A DNA stretch of 34,536 nucleotides from Streptomyces sp. MBT53 (GCF_016654115.1 NZ_JAEQAZ010000093.1:1-34536); one strand, 5' to 3'; positions 1 through 7,078 are shown, counted from the first letter of the stretch. A program made the numbers and translations. The notes: generated by a model not told the origin, from the sequence alone.

Positions 1-658
1 CGCCCGTTGTGTCGGTCTGGGTGGTTGTGGTTGTTGTGGTGGTGCCGCAGCCCGTGCCGGTGACCTTGCAGACCTCCGACTGGATGCCGCCGAAGATCTG
101 GGTGCCGAGGCCGGTGACCAGCAGAGCGGTGATGACGGCGGCGACGATGGCGATGAAACCGGCGTACTCCACCGCCGTCTGCCCCTCGTCCCGGCGCCAA
201 CGGATCAACCGCGCAAGGGAGAACGGGCGGCGCTCGACACGTTCCAGCTCGGCGAGGCCGTACCACTCCCGGCTCTCCGGGCGGAACAGGAGGAACGCGA
301 TGACGATCGGGAGGAAGAGCTGGAGGCCGCCGCGGGCGGACCCGGAGGTGAGGTTGACGACACCGCCGAGGATCAACCACCCCTGCACGGCGACGAGTCC
401 GAGCCGGACCCGGGTCCCGCCCTCCCAACTCCGCCGGGCCAGCCGCCATCCGAGGACGCCCGGCGCGGCGGCGTAGGCGACGAGCGCGACGACCTGGCCG
501 TCGAGCGTGCCGTACGAGGTGGCAGTCAGCAGGACGCCGAGCCCGCCGACGACGGTGACCGCGAAGAGCGCGTGGACCAGCACCAGCGCGGTGGCGAGCG
601 GGGCGGGCATCTCGTGCCGCCCGCCAACTCCCGCGCCTGTTCCCCCGATCGAGGCCAT
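1..658 (-). CDS. Multi-pass membrane protein with C-terminal Flp/TadE-type pilin segment (partial, 3' end off window)
   Basis: The minus-strand frame stays open for 219 codons from ATG at 658 and leaves the window without a stop. A GGGGAG ribosome site lies just upstream of the ATG. Residues 17-125 carry about four hydrophobic stretches (near 20-45, 55-72, 87-103 and 112-125). After a basic linker (RLIRWRRDEG, 151-159) comes a class III prepilin-like segment, Q160-TAVEYAGFIAIVAAV, with Glu at +5 and Tyr at +6 from the Gly/Gln junction, as in Flp pilins. Residues 194-219 include two Cys and a run of eight Thr. The pilin segment closely resembles that of the 77-residue Flp pilin at 3218-3451. 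This suggests a pilin-like domain delivered by, or anchored to, a membrane module. The size and role of the missing C-terminal part are unknown. The family assignment of the N-terminal module is not recognised. Confidence 0.75.
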   Translation of the reverse strand, partial: MASIGGTGAGVGGRHEMPAPLATALVLVHALFAVTVVGGLGVLLTATSYGTLDGQVVALVAYAAAPGVLGWRLARRSWEGGTRVRLGLVAVQGWLILGGVVNLTSGSARGGLQLFLPIVIAFLLFRPESREWYGLAELERVERRPFSLARLIRWRRDEGQTAVEYAGFIAIVAAVITALLVTGLGTQIFGGIQSEVCKVTGTGCGTTTTTTTTQTDTTG

Positions 659-736
659 GTCTCCCCGTCCCCCGCCGCCTGTGACTCAACTCCACTGGAG
701 CTTCCAGAGGTTAGGGACGGGACGGGTGCCCGAGAT

Positions 737-757
737 GGGCCCGTGGGCCCAAATCGG
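737..757. promoter_or_regulatory. Tandem GGGCCC boxes followed by AAATCGG, candidate operator
   Basis: Two GGGCCC hexamers (737-742 and 745-750) are followed by AAATCGG. The second box with its flank almost matches the pair before the Flp pilin gene (3554-3577), which reads GGGCCCAATC twice and ends in CGG. The site lies between the divergent pilin-like gene (start 658) and the plus-strand gene at 820. The binding protein is not known; the response regulator at 3600-4469 is a candidate by proximity only. Confidence 0.4.
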
Positions 758-770
758 TACCCAAGTACCG
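755..770. promoter_or_regulatory. Perfect inverted repeat CGGTAC-CCAA-GTACCG
   Basis: This is a 6-bp perfect inverted repeat with a 4-bp centre. It overlaps the end of the GGGCCC box element and ends 14 bp before the predicted -35 of the gene at 820. It could be an operator for the plus-strand gene; no regulator can be named. Confidence 0.3.
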
Positions 771-784
771 GGCGGGGACGGCGT

Positions 785-813
785 TTGCGCCGCTGCCCCG
801 GCCTTCATAGGTT
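785..813 (+). promoter_or_regulatory. Housekeeping-type promoter for a leaderless transcript
   Basis: TTGCGC (785-790), a 17-bp spacer and TAGGTT (808-813) form a good Streptomyces HrdB-type promoter. The -10 box ends 6 bases before the ATG at 820, so transcription should begin at or next to the start codon. No Shine-Dalgarno sequence is present, which fits a leaderless mRNA. Confidence 0.6.
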
Positions 814-819
814 GGCCTC

Positions 820-1332
820 ATGGGGCTCTTCGACAAGCTCACCGGCACCCAGCACCCACCCGAAGGGGTGTCGCCGGTCCCGGGGGAGGACTTGCGGGAG
901 GCGCTGCTCGGGCTCAACCGGGCCGAGGTTCCCTACGTCGTCCGTTACGGCGGCGGTGAGGGGTGCGATCTGCTCGCGGAGTGGCGGTTGGCCGAACCGG
1001 CCTGGCAGCAGGTCTTCGTCCGCTCCGAGATCAGTCACGCCGTCCGGATCCGGATGCGCCTGGACCACAAGGAGCACGAGGTACGCGCCCTTGAGGAACA
1101 GTGGGAGCTGAGCCGGGTCGGTACTCCGACCAGGCTCCAGACGACCTCGGAGTACACACGCGGGCCCAGTCGGACCGTCAGCCGTCGCTGGACCGTCGGC
1201 CGTGGCGCCGACGGTCACCTTGAGGCGACGGAGACCTTCCGCTTCGACAGCGCCGACATGCGCGAGCCCCTGCGCGACACCGTGCTCGGGTCCGGTTGGA
1301 CCTGGCGCGGAGTGGTCTTCGGCAAGCTGTGA
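820..1332 (+). CDS. Conserved-looking protein of unknown function (170 aa)
   Basis: The product is a soluble, charged 170-residue protein with no signal peptide or membrane segment. The N-terminus (MGLFDKLTGTQ) is followed by a region rich in Trp, Arg and Glu, including EWRLAEPAWQQVF, RMRLDHKEHEVR and a C-terminal WTWRGVVFGKL. The alternating hydrophobic and charged pattern suggests a beta-rich fold. I do not recognise the family. The ATG at 820 is favoured because a strong promoter places the transcript start there (leaderless). The gene points against its pilus-gene neighbours and converges on the OmpA-family gene, with 27 bp between stops. Its link to the Tad locus is positional only. Confidence 0.8.
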   Translation: MGLFDKLTGTQHPPEGVSPVPGEDLREALLGLNRAEVPYVVRYGGGEGCDLLAEWRLAEPAWQQVFVRSEISHAVRIRMRLDHKEHEVRALEEQWELSRVGTPTRLQTTSEYTRGPSRTVSRRWTVGRGADGHLEATETFRFDSADMREPLRDTVLGSGWTWRGVVFGKL

Positions 1333-1359
1333 GGTCGGAGGAAGAGGCGTGGGAATCGG

Positions 1360-1995
1360 TCAGCTCTCCGTGCGCGGGAAGGTCACCTCGACCCTGCGGT
1401 TCTTCTTGCGGCCGGCTTCCGTGGAGTTGTCGGCGATCGGGTACTGCTCGCCGTAGCCGCGTACTTCGAAGGTGATGTTCGGGTCGTTCAGGTCCGCGTC
1501 CAGGACGGCCTGTACGGCGTCGGCACGCTGTTTGGAGAGGACGTCGCCGTGGGCGGAGGAGCCGAGGTTGTCGGTGAAGCCGAAGACGCGGACCGTGGTC
1601 GCGTTCTGCTTCTTGATCTCCGCGGCGATCGCGTCGATACGGGACTTCGCCGCGGCGCTCAGCTTCGCGCTGTCCTTGCTGAAGAGGACTTCGGCCTGGA
1701 GGGCGAAGGTCACGTCGGAGTTGGTGTCCTCGCGGCGTTCCTCGCCGCCCTGGTCCTCCACGACGGACTTGATGTCCAGGACCTTGGGGGTGGCGAGCGT
1801 GGCGCCCTCGGGGAGCTTCAGGTCGGGGTCGTTGGGGTCGACCTGCACCGGGGCGGAGGCGGAGGCCTCGGTGCCCGGCGGGACGCTCGGGCTCGGGGTG
1901 TCGTCGGCGTGGGCCGCGACCGCGCCGACGATGTTCGCGGCGACCATGAGCGTGGCGGCGGCCACGACGAGAGGGAGACGGGGAGTGGTGGTCAC
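1360..1995 (-). CDS. Secreted OmpA-family peptidoglycan-binding protein
   Basis: The 211-residue protein has an N-terminal signal peptide (hydrophobic core near 8-26, ending AHA), a Pro/Ser-rich linker, and a C-terminal OmpA-like domain (about 95-211). Visible domain features are VLFSKDSAKLS, the VFGFTDN motif with its Asp, RADAVQAVL, VRGYGEQYPIADN and GRKKNRRVEV. The Asp and the Arg of the last motif are those that normally bind diaminopimelate in peptidoglycan. GTG at 1995 is chosen because a GAGG site precedes it by 5 bases and it starts 7 bp after the upstream lipoprotein stop. It ends the Tad operon and probably ties the pilus or secretion machinery to the cell wall (inference). Confidence 0.88.
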   Translation of the reverse strand: MTTTPRLPLVVAAATLMVAANIVGAVAAHADDTPSPSVPPGTEASASAPVQVDPNDPDLKLPEGATLATPKVLDIKSVVEDQGGEERREDTNSDVTFALQAEVLFSKDSAKLSAAAKSRIDAIAAEIKKQNATTVRVFGFTDNLGSSAHGDVLSKQRADAVQAVLDADLNDPNITFEVRGYGEQYPIADNSTEAGRKKNRRVEVTFPRTES

Positions 1996-2002
1996 TGTCG
2001 CC

Positions 2003-2584
2003 TCATCCGGAGATCTTGATGGTGCCACTGGCGAAAGTGGGCAGTTGCAGGGTGACTTCGGACGTGGTCGACGGCGGCGACGGGAACTGCATGAAGACCG
2101 GGAGGGTCTGCCCCGCGTTGAGAGACCCGAAGTCCGTCGTCGTCAGCGGCCGGCCGTCCGTGTCACGCAGCACGTAGTAGCGCTTCTTCGCCGTGGAGTC
2201 CACGAGGGTCGCGCCACCGAGCGACGTGCCGTGCCGCAGGATCTCGGTCTCGTCGCCGCGCAACGCCACAGGAATCGCCACGGACTTGTCGCCGTCGTTC
2301 TTCATGACGCCGTTCACGGTGAGGAAACCGCCCGAATCGCGAGTGGCTGAGGTGATCTGGAGCAACAGCCCGTCCGGGCCGGTGAGTTCGGCCAGAGGTG
2401 CCTGGGACTGCCCCTCCTGAGCACTCGGCCGGGATCCACTGGTCTTCGAGGGGGACGCCGAAGTGTCGGGCTTCTTCGCGTCGTTCCCGCTCCCGCCGCA
2501 GCCGGCCACCCCGAGGGCCAGACCGGCCGCAACGGTCAACGCGACCATCCCCCTGCGGGCCTGCGCAGTGAACCGAATGCTCAT
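2003..2584 (-). CDS. Lipoprotein with immunoglobulin-like (DUF4352-like) domain
   Basis: The 193-residue product begins with a lipoprotein signal peptide: basic start, hydrophobic core VALTVAAGLALG, then lipobox VAGC followed by Gly. A low-complexity Ser/Pro/Lys spacer (about 28-60) leads to a beta-rich domain (about 65-193) with ITSATRDSGGFLTVNGVMKN, YYVLRD and a terminal VTLQLPTFASGTIKI strand pattern, reminiscent of DUF4352-type extracellular folds. ATG at 2584 has an AAGGA ribosome site 7 bases upstream. It sits between the TadG-like gene and the OmpA gene, with gaps of 34 and 7 bp, and is probably cotranscribed. It may be a surface-anchored accessory of the pilus system; the specific role is unknown. 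Confidence 0.85.
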   Translation of the reverse strand: MSIRFTAQARRGMVALTVAAGLALGVAGCGGSGNDAKKPDTSASPSKTSGSRPSAQEGQSQAPLAELTGPDGLLLQITSATRDSGGFLTVNGVMKNDGDKSVAIPVALRGDETEILRHGTSLGGATLVDSTAKKRYYVLRDTDGRPLTTTDFGSLNAGQTLPVFMQFPSPPSTTSEVTLQLPTFASGTIKISG

Positions 2585-2618
2585 CGCTCTGCTTCCTTCG
2601 TCACTCGTCGTTCGCTTG

Positions 2619-3221
2619 TCAGTCGGCCAGATGGACGTCGAAGAGGTCCGCGGGTCCCGGGAGACCGGTGGGGTCGGTCGGGTCCACGTCCCAGTTCCTG
2701 CCGTCCTTGCAGGTGAGTTGTGGCAGCACGGTGTCCCCGGAGCCCGCGCCGGGGAGTTCGAAGGTGCAGAGCGGCTCGATGACCGCCGCGGCGGAGGCCT
2801 TCGACTTCTTGCCCTCCGTGACGGGGACGATGGACTTTCCCATCGTCTTCCTGGTCTGCACATCGACGTCGTAGCGCATGCGGAAGGCGTTCGGATCGCA
2901 CCCCAGCACGTCGGCGTCGTTCTGGGCCGCGAGCTGGTCGGCCCGTCCGCACCCGTCGAAGTCCACGCCCTTGCCGTCGAAGACGTCCTGCCACTTGGTG
3001 GGGTCGAGTATGTCGGTGACCCACTCGTCCGCGAGTTGCTTACGGGTGTCCTGTGCCGCCGCGAGCGCCGCCGCGTCCGCGGCCGTCTGGGCGCCGCTCC
3101 GGTTCACCGTGGCCTGGCCGACCGCGAAGTACGCCAACGCAAGGAAGAGCAGACCCCCCACCACCGTGATGTAGATGGGGAAGGCCTGCCCTGCGTCTCC
3201 GTATCGGCGCGGTCGTGTCAG
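2619..3221 (-). CDS. TadG-like Flp pilus assembly protein (TadE/G N-terminal domain)
   Basis: The N-terminus (DAGQAFPIYITVV, then a single transmembrane helix about residues 14-36) and the following hallmark TAADAAALAAA identify the TadG/Tad-like helix shared by pseudopilins. The rest (about 50-200) is an extracytoplasmic domain with several Cys and a DVQTRKTMGKSIVP stretch. The start is unusual. The conserved GQAFPIY motif lies only 12 codons after the pilin stop, and no ATG, GTG or TTG precedes it in a sensible place. A CTG at 3221 would overlap the pilin stop as CTGA, with AGG 8 bases upstream. Coupled initiation at CTG is my preferred reading. A GTG inside the helix is the alternative but would destroy the motif. 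Confidence 0.75.
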   Translation of the reverse strand: MTRPRRYGDAGQAFPIYITVVGGLLFLALAYFAVGQATVNRSGAQTAADAAALAAAQDTRKQLADEWVTDILDPTKWQDVFDGKGVDFDGCGRADQLAAQNDADVLGCDPNAFRMRYDVDVQTRKTMGKSIVPVTEGKKSKASAAAVIEPLCTFELPGAGSGDTVLPQLTCKDGRNWDVDPTDPTGLPGPADLFDVHLAD

Positions 3222-3451
3222 CCGCCGACCTGGTTGATCAGACCGGTGATCTTCGTCATGATCGTCGTACCGATGCTGGTACCCGTGATGGCCAGCACGA
3301 TCGCCACGACCACCGCGATGATGCCCAGGTACTCCACCGCGGTCTGCCCCTCGTCGCCGGCGCGGCGTCGAACGGCCGCGACGGTCGTGTTCTTCCAGTT
3401 GTTCACGCGGACCTTGGTCGCGACGGCGGTCTTCAGCATCAGGTCGCTCAT
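3218..3451 (-). CDS. flp: Flp/Fap-type IVb pilin (major pilin candidate)
   Basis: The 77-residue prepilin has a 35-residue basic leader ending in DEG, then Q36-TAVEYLGIIAVVVAIVLAI, the type IVb pilin helix with Glu at +5 (E40) and Tyr at +6 (Y41). The mature part would be about 42 residues, typical of Flp pilins. A prepilin peptidase would cut after G35; none is encoded in this window. ATG at 3451 is preceded by a strong GGAGGGG site. A promoter at 3516-3544 and tandem boxes at 3554-3577 lie upstream, so the pilin probably starts its own transcript with the TadG-like, lipoprotein and OmpA genes. Confidence 0.92.
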   Translation of the reverse strand: MSDLMLKTAVATKVRVNNWKNTTVAAVRRRAGDEGQTAVEYLGIIAVVVAIVLAITGTSIGTTIMTKITGLINQVGG

Positions 3452-3515
3452 GGTGTTCCCCTCCGAGTGACGCGTTACCGGCTTCCTCGTCGCCGGCGGC
3501 GCTTTCGACAGGAGA

Positions 3516-3544
3516 ACCGTATGCCTGAACTCCCCTTGTGTCAG
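3516..3544 (-). promoter_or_regulatory. Promoter of the Flp pilin operon
   Basis: Read on the minus strand, CTGACA (3544-3539), a 17-bp spacer and TACGGT (3521-3516) give a good housekeeping-type promoter. It lies about 65 bp ahead of the pilin ATG in the 148-bp gap behind the response regulator gene. Confidence 0.5.
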
Positions 3545-3553
3545 AGGGTCCCA

Positions 3554-3577
3554 GGGCCCAATCCCGGGCCCAATCGG
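3554..3577. promoter_or_regulatory. Tandem GGGCCCAATC boxes upstream of the pilin promoter
   Basis: GGGCCCAATC occurs at 3554-3563 and again at 3566-3575, spaced 12 bp (about one helical turn), the second continuing into GG. The pair ends 9 bp before the -35 of the pilin promoter, roughly -45 to -70 from the start point, a classic activator position. A related pair lies at 737-757. Confidence 0.45.
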
Positions 3578-3599
3578 AGTCCCGACCGTTCACCGCGGT

Positions 3600-4469
3600 T
3601 CACCCCAGCCCTCGTGTCGAGCCCGGTGCCGTGCCGAGCCACTTGGCGGCGGCCTCGGAGCGGCTGGTGCTGTGGAGTTTGGCGAAGATGCGGTTGATGT
3701 GGTTCTTGACGGTCTTCTCGGAGATGAAGCAGGTGGCGGCGATCTGCTGGTTGGTCATGCCGGACGCGATGTGGTCCATGATCTCCGCCTCCCTCGCGCT
3801 CAGTTGGAACCGTGACCTGTCCGACGCCAACTGTCCCACATTCGGTTGCAGTTGCGAAAGGTTTTCCGAAGAACTTCGCGAAACAGGGGCAGTAGAGGTC
3901 CCGAATCCGTGTGCATTCGCACTCAGTTGATGCTCGTACGAGCCCAGGCCCTCGGGCAGCGCCGGTCCCGTCCGCTCCTGTCGCAGCTGGGCCAGCAGCG
4001 CCCCCGCCGCCGACGGCGTGAAGTGTGCCCTGCCCTGCTTGATGTCCCTTACGGCGGCCACCAGTTCGTCCGCCGTGAACTCGCCGTGGACCAGATAACC
4101 GCCCGCCCCTCGGCGCAGCGCCTCCTGGACTATCTCCGACTCCCTGCTGTACGTGAGCATCACGACCGGCGCGATGCCCACCAGGTAGGGAAGCGCGGAG
4201 ATGCCGTCCACTCCCGGCATGCGTACGTCCAGCAGGACCACGTCGGGGCGGTGCGACCGGGCCGCCTCGTAGGCCTCGCGGCCGTCCGTCGCCTCCGCCA
4301 CGACCGTGATGTCCGCGCGGCCCGACAGCAGTGCCGTCAGGCCGGCCCGGACCACCGGGTTGTCGTCGGCCACCACGACCCGGAGAACCGAAGTCGGAGC
4401 GGGCTGGGGGAAGTCGGGGAACGGGGTCGGCTGCGGCGCGCCGGGGTGGGGCGTCATGTGGTCCGGCAT
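3600..4469 (-). CDS. NarL/FixJ-type response regulator of the Tad locus
   Basis: The 289-residue protein has a short Pro-rich N-terminus, a receiver domain (about 29-145) with acidic pair D35-D36 and phospho-acceptor D81 in VVLLDVRMPG, a long linker (150-220), and a LuxR-type helix-turn-helix (223-280; LSAREAEIMDHIASGMTNQQ and SEKTVKNHINRIF). The position usually held by the conserved receiver Lys (GYLLK in relatives) reads GYLVHGE, so the switch chemistry may be atypical. AGAGGAGG precedes ATG 4469. The gene follows its kinase by 66 bp of repeat-rich DNA and precedes the Flp pilin gene. It probably controls pilus gene expression, perhaps through the GGGCCCAATC boxes (inference). Confidence 0.9.
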   Translation of the reverse strand: MPDHMTPHPGAPQPTPFPDFPQPAPTSVLRVVVADDNPVVRAGLTALLSGRADITVVAEATDGREAYEAARSHRPDVVLLDVRMPGVDGISALPYLVGIAPVVMLTYSRESEIVQEALRRGAGGYLVHGEFTADELVAAVRDIKQGRAHFTPSAAGALLAQLRQERTGPALPEGLGSYEHQLSANAHGFGTSTAPVSRSSSENLSQLQPNVGQLASDRSRFQLSAREAEIMDHIASGMTNQQIAATCFISEKTVKNHINRIFAKLHSTSRSEAAAKWLGTAPGSTRGLG

Positions 4470-4535
4470 GGCTGCCTCCTCTCGGGTCGTCGTAGTCGTA
4501 GGCGTAGTAATAGGCGTCGTAGGCGTGCGTTGTGG

Positions 4536-6167
4536 TTACGTCTTCGCGGTCAGGGCGTCCAGCGGGAGTTCCAGGCGGACTTCCGTGCCCTTGGGGTGGT
4601 CGCCCCGGCCGATACGGATGCGGGCGCCCACCGACGCCGCCCGCTCCACCATGCCGACCAGGCCGAAGTGGCCCGCCCTGCGCAGCTGTTCGAGGGTCGT
4701 GCCGGGAGGCAGGCCGCGGCCGTCGTCGTAGACGCTGATGCGGAGCAGGCTGTCGTGGACTCCGGCCCGTACGTCGACCTTGGTGGGCGCCCCGTGGCGG
4801 TGGGCGTTCTCCATCGCCTCCGTCGCGATGGTGAGGAGTTGGCGGGCGACGGCGGGCGGGACCGGCGGTACGCCGTGTTCGCCGGTGGGGCGGTAGGTCG
4901 TCGGCAGGCCGGTTCTGGTGCTGAAGTCCCTTGTGCGGGCGGCCAGTTCGACCAGTACGTCCGTGCCCTCGTCCGGGTCGGACTCGCGTCGCAGGTCCGC
5001 CAGGAGTTCGCGGGATTCCGCGGCGGCCCGGCGTGCCGAGCGGGCCACCAGTTCCGCCTGCTGTTTCACCAGGACCGGGTCCATGCGGTCCGCGCCCGCC
5101 GAGCCGACCAGGCCGTCCGCCGCGAGCGCCACGCCGTGCAGGGTCTTCGCCACGGAGTCGTGCAACTCGCGGGCCAGCCGGGCCCGTTCGGCACCCACCG
5201 CCTCCGTCACGGCCAATCTCGCCTGGACCGTCGTCAACGCCGTCGTGGCTTCGCCGAAGCGGAGCATCAGGTTGCGCAGGGTCACTCCCACCGCGCCTGC
5301 GATCACGCACAGGCCGGGGAGCAACGAGGCTTCCGCGACGCCTCGGTGGGCGTCGGCCGCTGCCGTCTGGGCCAGGAGCAGGATCACCGCCTGGAGACCG
5401 GCGAAGCAGCCGGCGCCTCGCCAGCCGTAGACGATGCCGGCGAGCAGGGGGGTACAGACGCTGACGTAGGCGAGGGTGCTGGTGGGGCCGGCGGAGATGA
5501 GGAGCAGGGCGGCGAAGAGGGTGTCCAGGGCGAGGAGGGAGGGGTGGCGCAGGAGGAGGGGGCCGAAGCGTTCCCAGTCCCTGAACAGGACGTAGGAGGC
5601 CATGAAGGTGACGACGACGGCTGCGCCTACGAGGCGGGTGGCTACGCCGGGGTTGGCGTTGAGGAGGGCGGAGGGGGCGGCGAGGGCGATCATCGCGAGG
5701 CGGAAGCCGAAGACCTGCCGGCACATTGCCTGTAGGGCGCTGATCTGGATGGGGAGAGCCACGCTCCGGCCTTCGGCCGGGATCTTGCTCCCACCTGCAC
5801 CACCCGTACCACCCGTACCACTTTCGTTGTCGGGTGCGGGTGGCCCCTGTGGGGCGTCCTCGCCGTCGGTGGCCATCCGTCCGTCGCCGGTCGGCCGGGT
5901 CGCCTTCGGCATCCCCGACACCGTCGGCCCCGGCCCCGGCCGCGGCTGCGTCGGTACCCCGGTCAGCCTCGCCCCCGGACCCCCCGGACCCGTCGGCCCC
6001 ACCGGCGTCCACCCCGGTGGCAGCGCCGGCGTCACCGTCGTGACCGGTATGTCCGTCGCCCCGGACCGGACGTCGTCCGGAAGGACCGTCCCCGCCGGCG
6101 GTGTCGTGATCTCCGCCGGCTTCTGGCGTCGTCGTAGTCGTCCCGTGCGTTCCTCCGTCGTCGCCAT
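4536..6167 (-). CDS. Sensor histidine kinase (HisKA_3 type) of the Tad locus
   Basis: The 543-residue kinase begins with about 130 residues of Pro/Gly/Thr-rich low-complexity sequence, then several membrane segments (about 155-300: LAMIALAAPSALL, GAAVVVTFMASYVLF, LLALDTLFAALLLIS, LAGIVYGW and LPGLCVIAGAVGVTL). The dimerisation/H box is RLARELHDSVAKTLHG with H336. The ATPase has an N box (TEAMENAHRHG, N454), a G1 box (DDGRGLPPG, 481-489) and FGLVGMVERA. It should autophosphorylate and pass phosphate to D81 of the next gene's product. ATG 6167 lies 20 bp after the TadC stop. A second ATG at residue 98 sits in a near-identical GDGRMAT context, so the long N-terminus is not certain. The input signal cannot be read from sequence. 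Confidence 0.88.
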   Translation of the reverse strand: MATTEERTGRLRRRQKPAEITTPPAGTVLPDDVRSGATDIPVTTVTPALPPGWTPVGPTGPGGPGARLTGVPTQPRPGPGPTVSGMPKATRPTGDGRMATDGEDAPQGPPAPDNESGTGGTGGAGGSKIPAEGRSVALPIQISALQAMCRQVFGFRLAMIALAAPSALLNANPGVATRLVGAAVVVTFMASYVLFRDWERFGPLLLRHPSLLALDTLFAALLLISAGPTSTLAYVSVCTPLLAGIVYGWRGAGCFAGLQAVILLLAQTAAADAHRGVAEASLLPGLCVIAGAVGVTLRNLMLRFGEATTALTTVQARLAVTEAVGAERARLARELHDSVAKTLHGVALAADGLVGSAGADRMDPVLVKQQAELVARSARRAAAESRELLADLRRESDPDEGTDVLVELAARTRDFSTRTGLPTTYRPTGEHGVPPVPPAVARQLLTIATEAMENAHRHGAPTKVDVRAGVHDSLLRISVYDDGRGLPPGTTLEQLRRAGHFGLVGMVERAASVGARIRIGRGDHPKGTEVRLELPLDALTAKT

Positions 6168-6187
6168 CCGCCCGTCGCCCCCGTCCC

Positions 6188-7078
6188 CTACTTGCCCGTG
6201 ATCGTGCTGAAGTCCGTGCCGGAGCCCAGGAGGAGGCCCGCGCCGAGGAGCAGCATCGTGGCCGGGACCATGAACGTGGTGATCATCATCGTGGCCTTGG
6301 GGACCGCGCGAGCCGCCTTCCTGCGCGCGTTCTGCGCGTCCGTGCGGCGCATGTCCTTCGCCAGGGCGACCAGTGTGTCGACGATCGGCGCGCCCAGCTC
6401 CTCGCCCTGCTGCAACGCCGTGACGAACATGGCGACCTGCTCGCTGTCGTTGCGGCGGCGCAGTTCCGCGAAGGCCGCGCGGCGGCTCATGCCCAGGTCC
6501 ATCTGCCTGAGCGTGATGCGGAGTTCGTCCGCCCAGGGGCCTTCGTATTTCGACGCCACCCGGTCGAGCGCCTGGCGGAAGCCCAACCCCGCGCTGACCA
6601 CCACCGCGAGCACGTCCAGGAAGTCGGGCAGGGTCCGTTCGATCACGTCCTTGCGGATGCGGATCGCCGACCAGATGCCGACCTCCGTCCAGAACGCGCC
6701 GAAGGCGAACAGGATGATGGCGAGGAGGTAGTTGCCCTTGAGCAGGAAGATCAGGCCGCCGAAGCCGCCCAGGAAGCCGTAGACCGCCCGCCGGGCCGCG
6801 TAGCGGTCGATGGTCAGGCCGCCGGGGTTGCCCGCGAGGTCGATCTTGCGGCGGTACTTGGCGACCTGCTTGGGGCCCATCAGGCGCAGGACCGTCGGGG
6901 CGTAGCGCATGCCGAGGCGGTCCACGACGGAGTCGACCGCGCCGGTGCGGGTCGCGCCGACCTCCAGGGCCAGGACCAGGTCGCTGGGGAGTTTGGCGTC
7001 CGCGCGGTACATGCGGATGCCGGCGAAGATGCCCCACACGCTGAGGCCCATGACCAGTCCGAGGACGAGTGCCGTCAT
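6188..7078 (-). CDS. tadC: TadC-like inner-membrane platform protein (T2SF domain)
   Basis: The 296-residue GspF/T2SF-family protein belongs to the Tad platform. It has an N-terminal helix (LVLGLVMGLSVWGIFAG), two central membrane segments (about 98-140), the T2SF core (TLPDFLDVLAVVVSAGLGF, QALDRVASKYEGPW, LRQMDLGMSRRAAF, FVTALQQGEELGAPI) and a C-terminal helix (MMITTFMVPATMLLLGAG). Together with TadB it should form the membrane base on which the TadA ATPase works. ATG 7078 follows the TadB stop by 13 bp with a GGAGGGACC ribosome site. The gene order TadA-TadB-TadC supports the call. Confidence 0.92.
   Translation of the reverse strand: MTALVLGLVMGLSVWGIFAGIRMYRADAKLPSDLVLALEVGATRTGAVDSVVDRLGMRYAPTVLRLMGPKQVAKYRRKIDLAGNPGGLTIDRYAARRAVYGFLGGFGGLIFLLKGNYLLAIILFAFGAFWTEVGIWSAIRIRKDVIERTLPDFLDVLAVVVSAGLGFRQALDRVASKYEGPWADELRITLRQMDLGMSRRAAFAELRRRNDSEQVAMFVTALQQGEELGAPIVDTLVALAKDMRRTDAQNARRKAARAVPKATMMITTFMVPATMLLLGAGLLLGSGTDFSTITGK

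Noticed and set aside
4486..4535. Repeated AGGCGT/TACGAC sequence between kinase and regulator as a coded repeat peptide or small gene
   Set aside because: The units are irregular (12 and 9 bp apart), and no start with a ribosome site gives a credible peptide; it is treated as intergenic low complexity.
3541..6012. A very long open frame of 823 codons on the minus strand
   Set aside because: It runs out of phase across the response regulator and kinase genes, is rich in Arg/Pro/Gly repeats, and is a by-product of high GC content.
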